Source: Lytechinus variegatus (lineage: Eukaryota; Echinodermata; Echinoidea; Temnopleuroida; Toxopneustidae). Taken from it: 64,000 nt of DNA. Below are positions 21,136 through 31,213 of the stretch, piece by piece (the first letter of the stretch is position 1; the number at the start of each line of letters is the position of its first letter). The stretch spans positions 1,819,059 to 1,883,058 of the forward strand of contig NC_054744.1 in NCBI RefSeq assembly GCF_018143015.1, written 5' to 3'. The notes beneath the pieces are model-generated. The model saw nothing but the letters and a program-made list of their open reading frames with translations. It had not been told where the DNA came from and ran no database searches. The position numbers were made by a program, and so were the translations under genes.

Positions 21136-22010
21136 TATGGAAGCTTAATTAAAGTGCCACCGAGATGTTGAGATAATTACCTCGGGAAGTCGACATCTTG
21201 ATAGCAAAAGATAAGATGACGAGATCCCATGCAGATCTCATCATGTCGACATCTCTTAGAAGAGATGATGAGATGACAAGATCCCGAATCTCATCATGTC
21301 AACATCTTTTAGAAGAGATGATGAGATGACAAGATCCCGGATCTCATCATGTCAACATCTTTTAGAAGAGATGATGAGATGACAAGATCCCATATCTCAT
21401 CATGTCAACATCTCAGAAGAGATGACGAGATGACAAGATCCCGGATTTCATCATGTCAACATCTTTTAGAAGAGATGATCAGAGGACAAGATCCCGGATC
21501 TCATCATGTCAACATCTTTTAGAAGAGATGATGAGATGACAAGATCCCAGATCTCATCATGTCAACATCTCAGAAGAGATGTTGAGATGACAAGATCCAG
21601 GATCTCATCATGTCAACATCGTGTAGAAGAGATGATGAGATGACAAGATCCAGGATCTCATCATGTCAACATCTTGTAGAAGAGATGATCAGATGACAAG
21701 ATCTTCGATCCATGATCATGTCATCTAATCATCTCTTCTTAAAGATGTAGACATGACGAGATCCAAGATCTTGTCATCTCATCATCTCTTCTAAAAGATG
21801 TTAACATGATGAGTTCCGGGATCTTGTCATCTCATCTCTTCTACAAGATGTCAACATGATGAGATCCGGGATCTTGTCATCTCATCATCTCTTCTAAAAG
21901 ATGTCGACATGATGAGATCTGGGATCTCGTCATCTTATCTTTTGCTATCAAGATGTCGACTTCCCGAGATAATTATCTCAACATCTCGGTGGCACTTTTA
22001 AGCTTCCATA
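21136..22010. mobile_element. 875-bp foldback element with 54-bp internal repeats
   Basis: The ends (TATGGAAGCTTAA.. and ..TTTAAGCTTCCATA) are near-perfect inverted repeats for about 90 bp. Inside, the left arm holds about nine copies of a 54-bp unit (core gaagagatgatgagatgaca and ggatctcatcatgtcaacat). The right arm holds about three copies in reverse orientation, with the switch near 21,715. Each unit is partly palindromic. Flanks ccaagg/ctaagg may be a diverged duplication. No ORF. Confidence 0.85.
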
Positions 22011-22657
22011 CTAAGGGAATATGAAACCTTTGGAAATCGAAAGAATGTCTCTTCACTTAAGAGCAAAGGGGAGATCGATATTCAGATCAAGCATCGCTTC
22101 CCTGCCACTTATTTATTAAATATGTTTTATCATTTTCCGTACCGGTACTAGAAAATGAGTTTTCCAAGTAAAATTCCAACGAGTACCATATAGGCCCGAA
22201 TTCACAAAGGTGGATTCTGCAAAATCCACGGATTAATCCACGGATTTTGTTGAGTCCACCTTTGTGAATTCGGGCCATAATGTCTTAATCCCACTTTAAA
22301 TTGCTGGAATTACTTGTGGTCCTTTTTGGGGGGGGGGGGTGTGCTCCGGGGTGAATAACAACAATTCAAAACAACAATTGTGGTATTATTATGCACGACA
22401 TATTATATCCTCTTTACATTAGAATTGAATTTCATTTCAATTAATATCTATCATTAAAGCTTGCACTATAAGCAATTAATCATTATGTTAAGCAATGCAC
22501 TGAATTAGAGGGGTTATTCTTGTGGGAATTACAAGATAAACAATTACCGGACACAGAAAACAAATTTCCTTTCCCTCAAATATACAGTATTTATTTCTTT
22601 ATAAAAAGCAGGGTAGACCCATCCAAGCGAGAGGCCTATAGCTGCTTTACAAGGGTG

Positions 22658-22659
<2 letters not shown>

Positions 22660-22739
<80 letters not shown>

Positions 22740-22757
22740 TAGATAGATAGATAGATA
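22660..22757. repeat. (AT)n followed by (GATA)n microsatellite
   Basis: About 38 AT units followed by five GATA units. The left flank acaagggtgcct recurs at 23639 beside another AT tract, suggesting a duplicated repeat unit. It generates spurious Ile-Tyr ORFs. Confidence 0.95.
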
Positions 22758-23280
22758 AGTTACCGACCCTTGCTGCATGATCTTCATATATTCCTTGTGC
22801 AGAAAAAGATTGATATATTGTCTATAACAGGTCGGTGCACTATATCATGGAGGTAGTAAACATGAATGTACTATATATACCACGCGTTATAAACGCATTT
22901 AGAAACTACCTTTTTAAGGCACACCTCGTTACAACCGACCATCACTTGCTCTGTTATAATATGTTCTATTGTTAGATATGTTGACTCCTATACACATACA
23001 ATCTTTTATAATAAATATTTCTCTCTGTATATATACAATTATACGGCAATTGTCAAAATAAGTCTCTTATCATATAACATGTTTTCTGTCTGCATTTCCT
23101 TAGATATGTTGGCACATTTATAACAAATCTATATATATTACATAAATATCTCTTTCTATAAATATATATCTTTATCTGGTATTTGTCAAAATAAGTCCTT
23201 TTATATCATATAATATGTTCTCTTGTTTATAATTCCTCAGATATGTTGACTCCTACACATGTATACATTTATAATAAATC

Positions 23281-23284
<4 letters not shown>

Positions 23285-23338
<54 letters not shown>
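23285..23338. repeat. (AT)n microsatellite
   Basis: Uninterrupted AT dinucleotides, preceded by phrases (agatatgttg, cttttatat) that recur three times between 22.97 and 23.28 kb. Confidence 0.95.
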
Positions 23339-23342
<4 letters not shown>

Positions 23343-23464
23343 CTCTTGTTTATATAGTGTAAAATAATTAATAATTATAAGTAACCGTGAAGCATGTTTA
23401 GATTATTTTAGAGGCCATCATATTGTATTATTATATTATTGTATTGTATTTGTACTTTGTTTAT

Positions 23465-23556
23465 ATATTTATAGTCCTGAGGAAGATCATGCATTGATCG
23501 AAAGCTTGATTAAATGGAGAAGCAAGGAGCAACGACCACTTCGTAGTCATTTTTTC

Positions 23557-23641
<85 letters not shown>

Positions 23642-23677
23642 AGGGTGCCTATATATATATATATATATATATATATA
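23465..23677. repeat. Retroelement-like 3' phrase plus two (AT)n tracts
   Basis: 'cctgaggaagatcatgcattgatcgaaagc' resembles the terminal phrase of some retroelements (e.g. Penelope-like). (AT)n at 23560-23638, the phrase acaagggtgcct, and (AT)n at 23650-23677 follow. Element identity is uncertain; the microsatellites are certain. Confidence 0.6.
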
Positions 23678-24308
23678 GCTGCTCCCTTGAGAGTTTGGAT
23701 TATTCCCTTGAGATGTTTAGCATAGATCACCCCTTGAGAAGGGATGTGCGTTTGATTGATTGATTGCTTTTATTTCTGCATTCAATGCATCAGATAAAAA
23801 AAAAAGTACAAATGTAATATATAACAAATTAATTATATACACGTAGTTGTAGTAATAGCAATGGATCAATAATATATTTGATATTTAATAACTGTATTGC
23901 TCATTAAACAAAATAATTATGACAATGCAGGAGACAACCACCGTGAGCGTTTCAAGTGCTTTTCAAAAAGTATTGGAATAATTTCCAAGTTGAAATTTCT
24001 TCTTCCTCAGCCTTACAATTCGTTATAGCTTCCCATACTCATACTGCACAATGTCGTTTGGGCGAATTGCGTTTTTTCTAAACTCAACTCTATACACTTG
24101 AGTATGAGTTTAGTATGAACGGCATATTTACATTAAAAAAACGGGAGTGGCTGTTAGTAAAGGGCGCACGGGCCGGATGTGCCCCCCCCCCCCCGGCATT
24201 GATCCGCCACTGCATGGGTTTACAGGTCTGTGGGTGTCGCCGTGTATAGTAACTTAGTAAGTTTCACAAAGTATACAGAACAAAAAAATGGTCTTACAAC
24301 AGAATCCA

Positions 24309-24858
24309 TGACACATGCTCCGGCGACGATTGCTCCGGTGACAAATGCTCCCCAAAATGCGACATTTGCTCCGCGACATTTGCTCCTCGACATTTGCTCC
24401 GCCGACATTTGCTCCGCCGACATTTGCTCCGCCGACTTTTGCTCCGCCGACATTTGCTCCGCCGACTGTTGCTCCGCCGACATTCGGCTCCGCCGACAGC
24501 TGCTCAGCCGACAGTTGCTCCGCCGACAGTTGCTCCGCCGACAGTTACTCCGCCGACAGTTGCTCCACCGACAATTGCTCCACATTTAGCGACAAATGCT
24601 CCGGCGAAAAATGCTACCTGAACGACACATGCTCCGGCGACAATTGCTCCGCATGTAGGGACAGTTGCTCCACCGACATTTGCTCCGCATGTAGGGACAA
24701 ATGCTCCGCCAATAATTGCTCCGTCCACAATTGCTCCATCGACAGTTTCTCGGCATGTTGCTTTAAAAGAATAAATATAAGACCTAAATAAAATACCTGC
24801 GACAAATGCTCCTCGAATAACAATTGCTCTGCTCACGATTACTCTACCGACAGTTACT
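24309..24858 (+). repeat. Left arm: 15-bp minisatellite (GCTCCGCCGACATTT)n
   Basis: About 30 tandem units of 15 bp, increasingly diverged towards the interior. As 15 is a multiple of three and the unit has no stop on either strand, several frames stay open (HLLRR, ICSAD, FAPPT repeats). These ORFs are artefacts of the repeat. Confidence 0.95.
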
Positions 24859-25421
24859 AGGCCTAAAAGAAGACAAGACACTTGCTCTGATGACGTAAAT
24901 ATTTGTTACATCCTTTTGCGTTACATACTTTTTTGTATTGTTTTGTTTTACCATTCAAGTTGTTGTGCCACTTTATATCATAGGCGGATCCAGGGGCGAG
25001 GGGCCCGGGTCCCCCCTATTTGCGGAGCAAAAAAAGAGAAAAAGGGGGAAAAAGAAGAAAAAACAGGGAAAAGAGAGAAAAAAGAAGAGGAAGACAAGTG
25101 AAAGACTTGGAAAATAAAAAGAATCTTTCATATTTCACTATATAAAATTTTCGCTCGCACTTCGTGCTCGCATTGCCTGTTTGATTTACATAATTATCTT
25201 GTTCAATATGGAGCTTAAATATCAAGTTTGGAAGTCAATATGTAAAAGATATTTCGCCTCGGATATCGAACTTTCATTATTTTGTTTGATTTACAAATTG
25301 ATTGTTTTAAAGTGATTTTTAAAAATGTTAGTTTTACGATCTGAACATTAATATTTTCTGCTCGTGCTGCACGCTTGCAAATGTTAAGTTATCAGTTACC
25401 TTTACCCATCCGAATCCTTAA

Positions 25422-26005
25422 AGGAGAATGAAACCATTGGAACAAGATAGCTTGTGTGAAAACAGAAAAATCAAAGAAACAGATCAACAAAAGTTTGAGA
25501 AAAATCGGACAAATAATGAGAAAGTTATGAGCATTTGAATATTGCGATCACTATTGCTATGGAGATAGCAAATTGGCAATGCGACAAAGATGTGTGATGT
25601 CACTTGTGAACAACTCTCCCTATTACTTTAGTATATATTTCACTTGAATTGCCTCTTTTATCACATCTATCCATAGATCATGTGTTCTTTCTACATGAGG
25701 GCATGTAATACATATTTTCTAAGAATACATCATGGATGAAGAGTTTGTATCATCATAAGAAAAAGCAAAAATTGACATTTTGAGGGTATTTTATAGTCCA
25801 CCAAAGCGAAAGTTGTTCATCAGTGACATCACACATCCTTGTCGCATTGCCAATGGGAGGATCTCCATAGCATTAGTGATTGCAATATTCAAATGCTCAT
25901 AACTTTCTCATTATTTGTCCGATTTTTCTCAAACTTTCTTTATTCTTATTCTTTGATTTTTCTGTTTCTACACAAGCCTATTTGTTCCAAAGGTTTCATT
26001 CCCCT
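25422..26005. mobile_element. TTAA-bounded hairpin MITE, 584 bp
   Basis: Flanked by TTAA on both sides (25418-25421, 26006-26009). Ends AGGAGAATGAAACC and GGTTTCATTCCCCT are the tips of arms of about 190 bp (shared 'gagaaagttatgagcatttgaatattgc'). piggyBac-like nonautonomous element by TSD; noncoding. Confidence 0.85.
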
Positions 26006-26072
26006 TTAATTTCGTGTATTCCATAAAGTTTTCAAAGTATCCCTTTGCAGGTCTGATAGTCAAAACGTATCA

Positions 26073-27412
26073 GCTACCCAGGAACAAAATCCAATTGAAA
26101 CCAGTTGGATTTCCAACTGGTTTCAATTGGTTTCAACTGGTTTCAATTGGTTTTAACTGGAATTTAACAATTTCCAATTGAAACCAATTGAAACCAGTTG
26201 CCAACTGGAAATCCTAACTGGAACCAGTTGGGTAAATGGATATGACTTCCAACTGGAAATGATTTCTAACTGGAACAAGTTGGGTAACTGGAAATCCTAA
26301 CTGGAACCAGTTGGGCAACTGGAAATCCTAACTGGAACCAGTTGGGTAACTGGAAATGACTTCCAACTGGAAATGATTTCTAACTGGAACCAGTTGGGTA
26401 ACTGGAAATCCTAACTGGAACCAGTTGGGCAACTGGAAATCCTAACTGGAACCAGTTGGGTAACTGGAAATGACTTCCAACTGGAAATGATTTCTAACTG
26501 GATCCAGTAATTGGGTAACTGGAAATCCTAAATGGAACCAATTGGGTAACTGGAGATGACTTCTAACTGGAAAGATGGGTAACTGAATCATTCTAATTGG
26601 AACCAGTTGGGTAACTGGAATAAAACTGGAACCAGTTGGGTAACTGGAAATCCTAACTGGATCCAGTTGGGTAACTGGACATGATTTCCAATTGGTTTCC
26701 AATTGGAAATTTTCCAGTTACCCAACTGGATCCAATTGAAACCAGTTAATTTGCATATTTTCTGCCAGTGTGCACAGATTAATGTTTTATGAGATTCATC
26801 ATAATTTACAATTAATAATTTATAATTAAAAAAGATTCAAAGATAATTAGTACACCACTAACTGTTACCAAATTACATCAAATAAAAATACATATATTTG
26901 AAGAACTCAATATGAATATATACAAATGAAATTCTGTATTTTATCAATGCCCTTTACATTGGTATTAATAGACAAATAGCACTGCTTCTGTGTTGGCATG
27001 AGCAACAGTTAGTGCAAATGATAATTAATTTGTAACTAATTAAGTTCATTCCAACTGGAAGTTCCAATTGGATCCAGTTGGAAACCAATTGGTTTCAACT
27101 GGTTCCAGTTGAAAACCAGTTGCCTCCAATTGGTTTCAACTGGAACCAATTGAAACCAGTTGCCTCCAATTGGATTCAACTGGTTTTAATAGGGAAATTG
27201 GAACAACTGGAACCAATTGAAAACCAATTGAAACCAATTGAAACCAATAGCCAACTGGTTCCAGTTGCCCAATTGGTTTTAACTGGAACCAGTTGGCAAC
27301 TGGTTTTCAATTGGAACCAGTTGTTCCAATTTCCCTATTGAAACCAGTTGGCCAACTGGTTTCAATTGGTTTTGCTCTAATTGGTTTCAACTGGATTTTG
27401 GTCCTGGGTAGC
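26073..27412. mobile_element. Nested foldback with CCAACTGGAAAT-type tandem arms
   Basis: Starts GCTACCCAGGAACAAAATCC and ends GGATTTTGGTCCTGGGTAGC, an inverted terminal pair. The left arm (to about 26750) is a tandem of 'ccagttgggtaactggaaat' and 'cctaactggaa' units. The right arm (27050-27412) is made of caattggtttcaactgg-type units, and a unique 300-bp spacer lies between. No coding role; ORFs there are repeat read-through. Confidence 0.8.
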
Positions 27413-27954
27413 GCTGCACGCTCGCATTTTGATTGGCAAGTAATGTATGTCTCAATATTGATTATACAACAAGCTTCTTAAAATCCACATTTCGTGTCAG
27501 TCTATCAAAAGTTCCGGCTCACGATTTGCGCTTGCATTAATTGTTAAAATGTATTCACTCATTCATCTTATTCATAATTACCAAAGTTCTTGAAATGTCC
27601 GGTTTTCAGGCCATGATTTCGTGCCCTACTTAGGCATATTAGCTTAAGAAAGAGATAGAAGATGGGAGAGGTTGTAAAAGAAATAAGGAACAGAAGTCAT
27701 GAATGTAGAGAGAGAAAAAAAAAATTAGTACAGGAGAAGAGAGGGACGGGGGAGAAAGTGGTTTTCAAGGAAAGAAAGGGAGAAATAATCGAGATAAAAG
27801 CGCTGATGGGAAATTTAAGTTCAGCCAAACTATTTCTTTTCGCTGAGCAATTCAATTAGGAATGTTAAAAATGTATAGAATAATGATAAAAACCATACAG
27901 CTTTGGAGAAGAAGCGTTGTTAGTTTTACAAAAAAAATAATTTTTCAGTGGATA

Positions 27955-28378
27955 GCATTTTCGACGGAGCTATTATCAGAGGAGCATTTGTCCCTACATG
28001 CGGAGCAAATGTCGGCGGAGCAACTGTCCCTACATGCGGAGCAAATATTGGCGGAGCAATTGTCGCCGGAGCATGTGTCGTTCGGGTAGCATTTATCGCC
28101 GGAGCATTTGTCGCCAAATGTGGAGCAATTGTCGGTGGAGCAACTGTCGGCGGAGCAATTGTCGGTGGAGCAACTGTCGGCGGAGCAGCTGTCGGCGGAG
28201 CAACAGTCGGCGGAGAAACTGTCGGCGGAGCAACAGTCGGCGGAGCAAATATCGGCGGAGCAAATGTCGGCGGAGCAAATGTCGACGGAGCAAATGTCGA
28301 GGAGCAAATGTCGCGGAGCAAATGTCGCATTTTGGGGAGCATTTGTTACGGGAGCAATCGTCGCCGGAGCATGTGTCG
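27955..28378 (-). repeat. Right arm: inverted copy of the 15-bp minisatellite
   Basis: About 28 units, the reverse complement of the array at 24.3-24.86 kb, including the same internal variants. Overlapping ORFs on both strands are repeat artefacts. Confidence 0.95.
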
Positions 28379-28689
28379 GGTTACCCTTACAACAATGTAG
28401 GCCTACTTTTTATTTCAGATAATGAGGGCATGCATACAAATATGGTTGATTTAAATATGTATATATTTGGCATTTATTCATCTTTTAAAATGAATTTGTA
28501 TCTCCATTTCTTTTAGGCTCTTAAGTTCCTTACCCCCTCTCATAGTATATTGTCAATACTTATCACTATTATTATTATTTTCTGCTTACTTCGTTTTTCA
28601 TGATATTTGTTACTTTATATTACCTGTTACGTTTATAATAATGGTTAAAATACGATAACTAAAAGTGTTAAGTACATCATTCTTTACTT

Positions 28690-28870
28690 TGAAAAGTCTT
28701 TTCTCCTATCTTCTTTTTCTTCTTCTTCTTCTTCTTCTCCTTCTTCTTCTTCTTCTCCTCTTCCTCCTCCTTCTTCTTCTTCCTCTTCTTTTTCTTCTTC
28801 TTCCTCTCCCTCTTCTTTTTTTCCCTTCTTCTTCTTCCTCCTATTCCTCTTCGATCCTCTTATCCCGTCC
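28690..28870 (+). repeat. (CTT)n-rich polypyrimidine tract
   Basis: About 180 bp of nearly pure pyrimidine, mostly CTT/CTC, giving a spurious poly-leucine/serine ORF. Could form triplex DNA. Confidence 0.9.
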
Positions 28871-28879
28871 AGGTTTTTT

Positions 28880-29700
28880 TTAGGAGTACAGAGAATAAAA
28901 ATTGCAACTTGTCAATAACAAACAAAAATAGAAAAACAGGGAAAAGAAAATATGAGCAAAAAGAGCGTATAAAGATTAAACAGGCTGAATTTGTTCAATG
29001 GAAACTCATTTGCTCACTGGCCGGTAAGAGGTGAGATGAAATAAAAAAAAATAATGGGATCATGATTATAAGGGTGCCTTAAATTATTTTAAGGCCATTA
29101 ACATCCCATTATATAAACTTCCAAAAACGGAAATGGCAAAATAATGAAAATGAAAAGGAAAAGATTGTAGAAAGGAAATAATGTTTAAAACATATATATT
29201 TAAGATTATATTGGGAGGGAATGCAACTTTCAAACTTTATACCAAAAGTCATATTTCAAATTAGATTATTGCGTTAATGAATGTGATTGAAAGTATCCTA
29301 CAAAAATAAACAAAATTATAAAGATATATTGGAAATAATACCTTCCTATATACATATAGAACATACCTAAGTCCCATTGTACACCAAACTATACGACAAC
29401 TAGTATTATATTTCGTACAAATTATCCCCCTCTTATAATCCGAGAATATATGACCACCCAGGATGATGCTCCCGCCATTGTACTTATGGAATGTTTTGAT
29501 TTGTTTATGCTCAGAGTTATATTCAAAAGTCATTTGAACCATATATTTCATAAATGGATGACCATAATAGCTGATGCAGCCGATGAAACATTTACAATAA
29601 GTTAGACGTATAGTATATCACGGCCAAATTATTTTAGTAAGATAGAATGACGCGGAAGCCGAGCGACCGCGTGAGAAATTTTGTGTTTTCAGAATACACA
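28880..29700. other. Intergenic, nothing recognised
   Basis: No coding or repeat structure seen beyond AT-rich sequence. Confidence 0.4.
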
Positions 29701-29717
29701 ATCAGGCCACTGTAAAA

Positions 29718-30275
29718 GGATGCTCCAGGATGAAAATAATATGATTTGAACAGATAAAAGAAAATTCAGACAAAGTTAACGTAACACGGAAAATTTGATC
29801 GAAATCGGACAAGGAATAACAAACTTATGGCAATTTAAAGATCTGCACTATTCCGGGGAAACAGTTCTAGGCATGTCTTCATGAATATTCAATGGGCAAG
29901 CTGATGATGTAATATCACCACTTGTTCTTTTGTATTTTATTATATGAAATTAGGTTTATTTAATTTTGTTTCTCTAAGAACTAAACTACGGTTTAACAAC
30001 TGAATATAGTGCATTATAGATATTCATTACTGCAACTTATTTCATTGTGATATACCATTCACACATGCATAAACAAATTAAACAATTATGATTTCATATA
30101 ATAACATGAGAAAAAGAAAAGTATGCATGCGACATCATCAGCCCACCTAATGACGACGTGCTTTGAACTGTTTTCACAAAATATTGATAAACTTTGAAAT
30201 TCAATAACTTCGTTATTTGTTATCAGATTTTGATAAAATTTTCAGCATTTTGCTTTGTGAATTTTACTACTTATT
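29718..30275. mobile_element. Hairpin MITE, same family as 61755-62275
   Basis: The left half (aaaatttgatcgaaatcggacaagg..aaacagttctaggcatgtcttcatgaatattc) is mirrored on the right (gaactgttttcac..attcaataacttcgttatttgttatc). The sequence closely matches the 61.8-kb copy. Noncoding. Confidence 0.75.
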
Positions 30276-30469
30276 TTTCTTTTCAGCATAGTAGTGGCGC
30301 CCTTGGTTGCACACACACTGTGTAGCTCCCATGTTATCGCATATTTTGTTAAAATATCTAAGATTGTACTGTTTATTCCATGTATACAAAAATTCTACTT
30401 TACCCTTTTTTAAAACTTCACAATATAACATTGAATTTGTTACTTTTCACATGTTATTTTGTTCTAATT

Positions 30470-30512
30470 ATCATTATTATTATTATATTATTATTATTAT
30501 TATTATATTTTG
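30470..30512. repeat. (TTA)n microsatellite
   Basis: Run of TTA/ATT trinucleotides with one interruption. Confidence 0.85.
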
Positions 30513-31131
30513 TGTTTTACTTTGTAAAAAGAATTGCAATTTAGCCTTTGTAAACCATTTAGATTTAAATTTAAAAATAAACTATAATTTTTTTTTCAGC
30601 CAGAATTCTGAATCCATGCACGTAGGGCCTACGCTTGAAATAATTGTTTCTGTCTCGAAAAGTGTAGGGGGAGGGGGTGATTGTACATGCATGCCATCCC
30701 CCTCTCCGAACTTTAAGTGAGGGGATATTCAAAGGGTATTCAAAGGGGCACTCTAGGCTGAAAATTTTATGTGAATTGGTTGATAGAGTTTACCTTGTAA
30801 GATGATAGTCAGAGCACTTGACGACATGAATTGAATTAATCAGTACCTACATACCATACGCATGCAGCGCTTGGGCGCGGCCATTACTTTTCTTTGTGGT
30901 CGCGAACATTTTCGGGGCAAGAGCAATTTTTTTTTTTTTTTGGGGGGGGGGCTTCAGTCCCCAAAGCCCCCCCCCCACCCTCAACCCCCAAAAAAGCAAA
31001 CAGCAACGACAACAAAAACCCAAAACCGCGCCTGTGATCATTGCTGCAACAATATAGTTGTTACAAGGCCAGGGAGTGATTCAGGATCGAAACAGTAGGC
31101 CTACACTTTTTCAGAAATTCTCTGCATCAAA

Positions 31132-31172
31132 TGACGTCATTTTATTCCAGGCATACGGGTCCATTGCGTCAT
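31132..31172 (+). promoter_or_regulatory. CRE palindrome and C/EBP-ATF-like site upstream of TIMM44 ATG
   Basis: TGACGTCA, the perfect cAMP-response/ATF palindrome, lies at 31132-31139, 42 bp before the proposed ATG. ATTGCGTCAT at 31163-31172 resembles the composite C/EBP-ATF element. The surrounding 30850-31550 is richer in CpG and GC than the rest of the region. Activity and the transcription start are inferred, not shown. Confidence 0.45.
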
Positions 31173-31180
31173 TATCCAAC

Positions 31181-31213
31181 ATGTCTGCGTCCATGGTAAG
31201 ATTGAGCCGCCAG
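31181..31213 (+). CDS. TIMM44: TIMM44 exon 1 (start codon and presequence, candidate)
   Basis: ATG followed by 10 codons (MSASMVRLSRQ), then the strong donor CAG|gtaagt, ending in phase 0. That is exactly what exon 2 requires. The joined product gives an amphipathic, arginine-rich, acid-free N-terminus suited to a mitochondrial matrix signal and brings the protein to 449 residues. The 9.8-kb intron separating it from exon 2 makes a transcript necessary for proof. The GTAAG inside the exon (ATG|gtaaga at 31195) is a possible alternative donor. Confidence 0.62.

Larger units (their letters stand above)
24302..28385. mobile_element. 4.1-kb composite foldback element with 15-bp minisatellite arms
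   Basis: Arms at about 24309-24858 and 27955-28378 are inverted copies of the same minisatellite (unit about TTTGCTCCGCCGACA). They match variant by variant, e.g. both have gacacatgctccggcgacgattgctcc at the outer end and a gcatgtagggaca interruption. CTTACAACA occurs immediately outside both ends (24293-24301 and 28386-28394), consistent with a 9-bp target-site duplication. The interior carries a TTAA-bounded MITE and a second foldback. No transposase ORF. The modular form recalls the sea urchin TU foldback elements; that assignment is an inference. Confidence 0.75.

Noticed and set aside
21136..22010. CRISPR-like array (regular 54-bp units)
   Set aside because: No unique spacers; units are contiguous, palindromic and arranged in inverted arms in a eukaryotic genome.
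22520..23763. Ile-Tyr repeat ORFs
   Set aside because: Translations of (AT)n microsatellites.
24220..24881. Cys/Ser-, Arg- and Pro-repeat ORFs as a novel repeat protein
   Set aside because: All come from a 15-bp minisatellite with no stop on either strand; several frames open at once, no splice or start logic, and the array is a transposon arm.
27926..28516. Large overlapping ORFs (up to 172 codons) on both strands
   Set aside because: Inverted copy of the same minisatellite; open frames are a consequence of unit length divisible by three.
28665..28883. Poly-leucine ORF as a membrane peptide
   Set aside because: Translation of a CTT-rich polypyrimidine tract.
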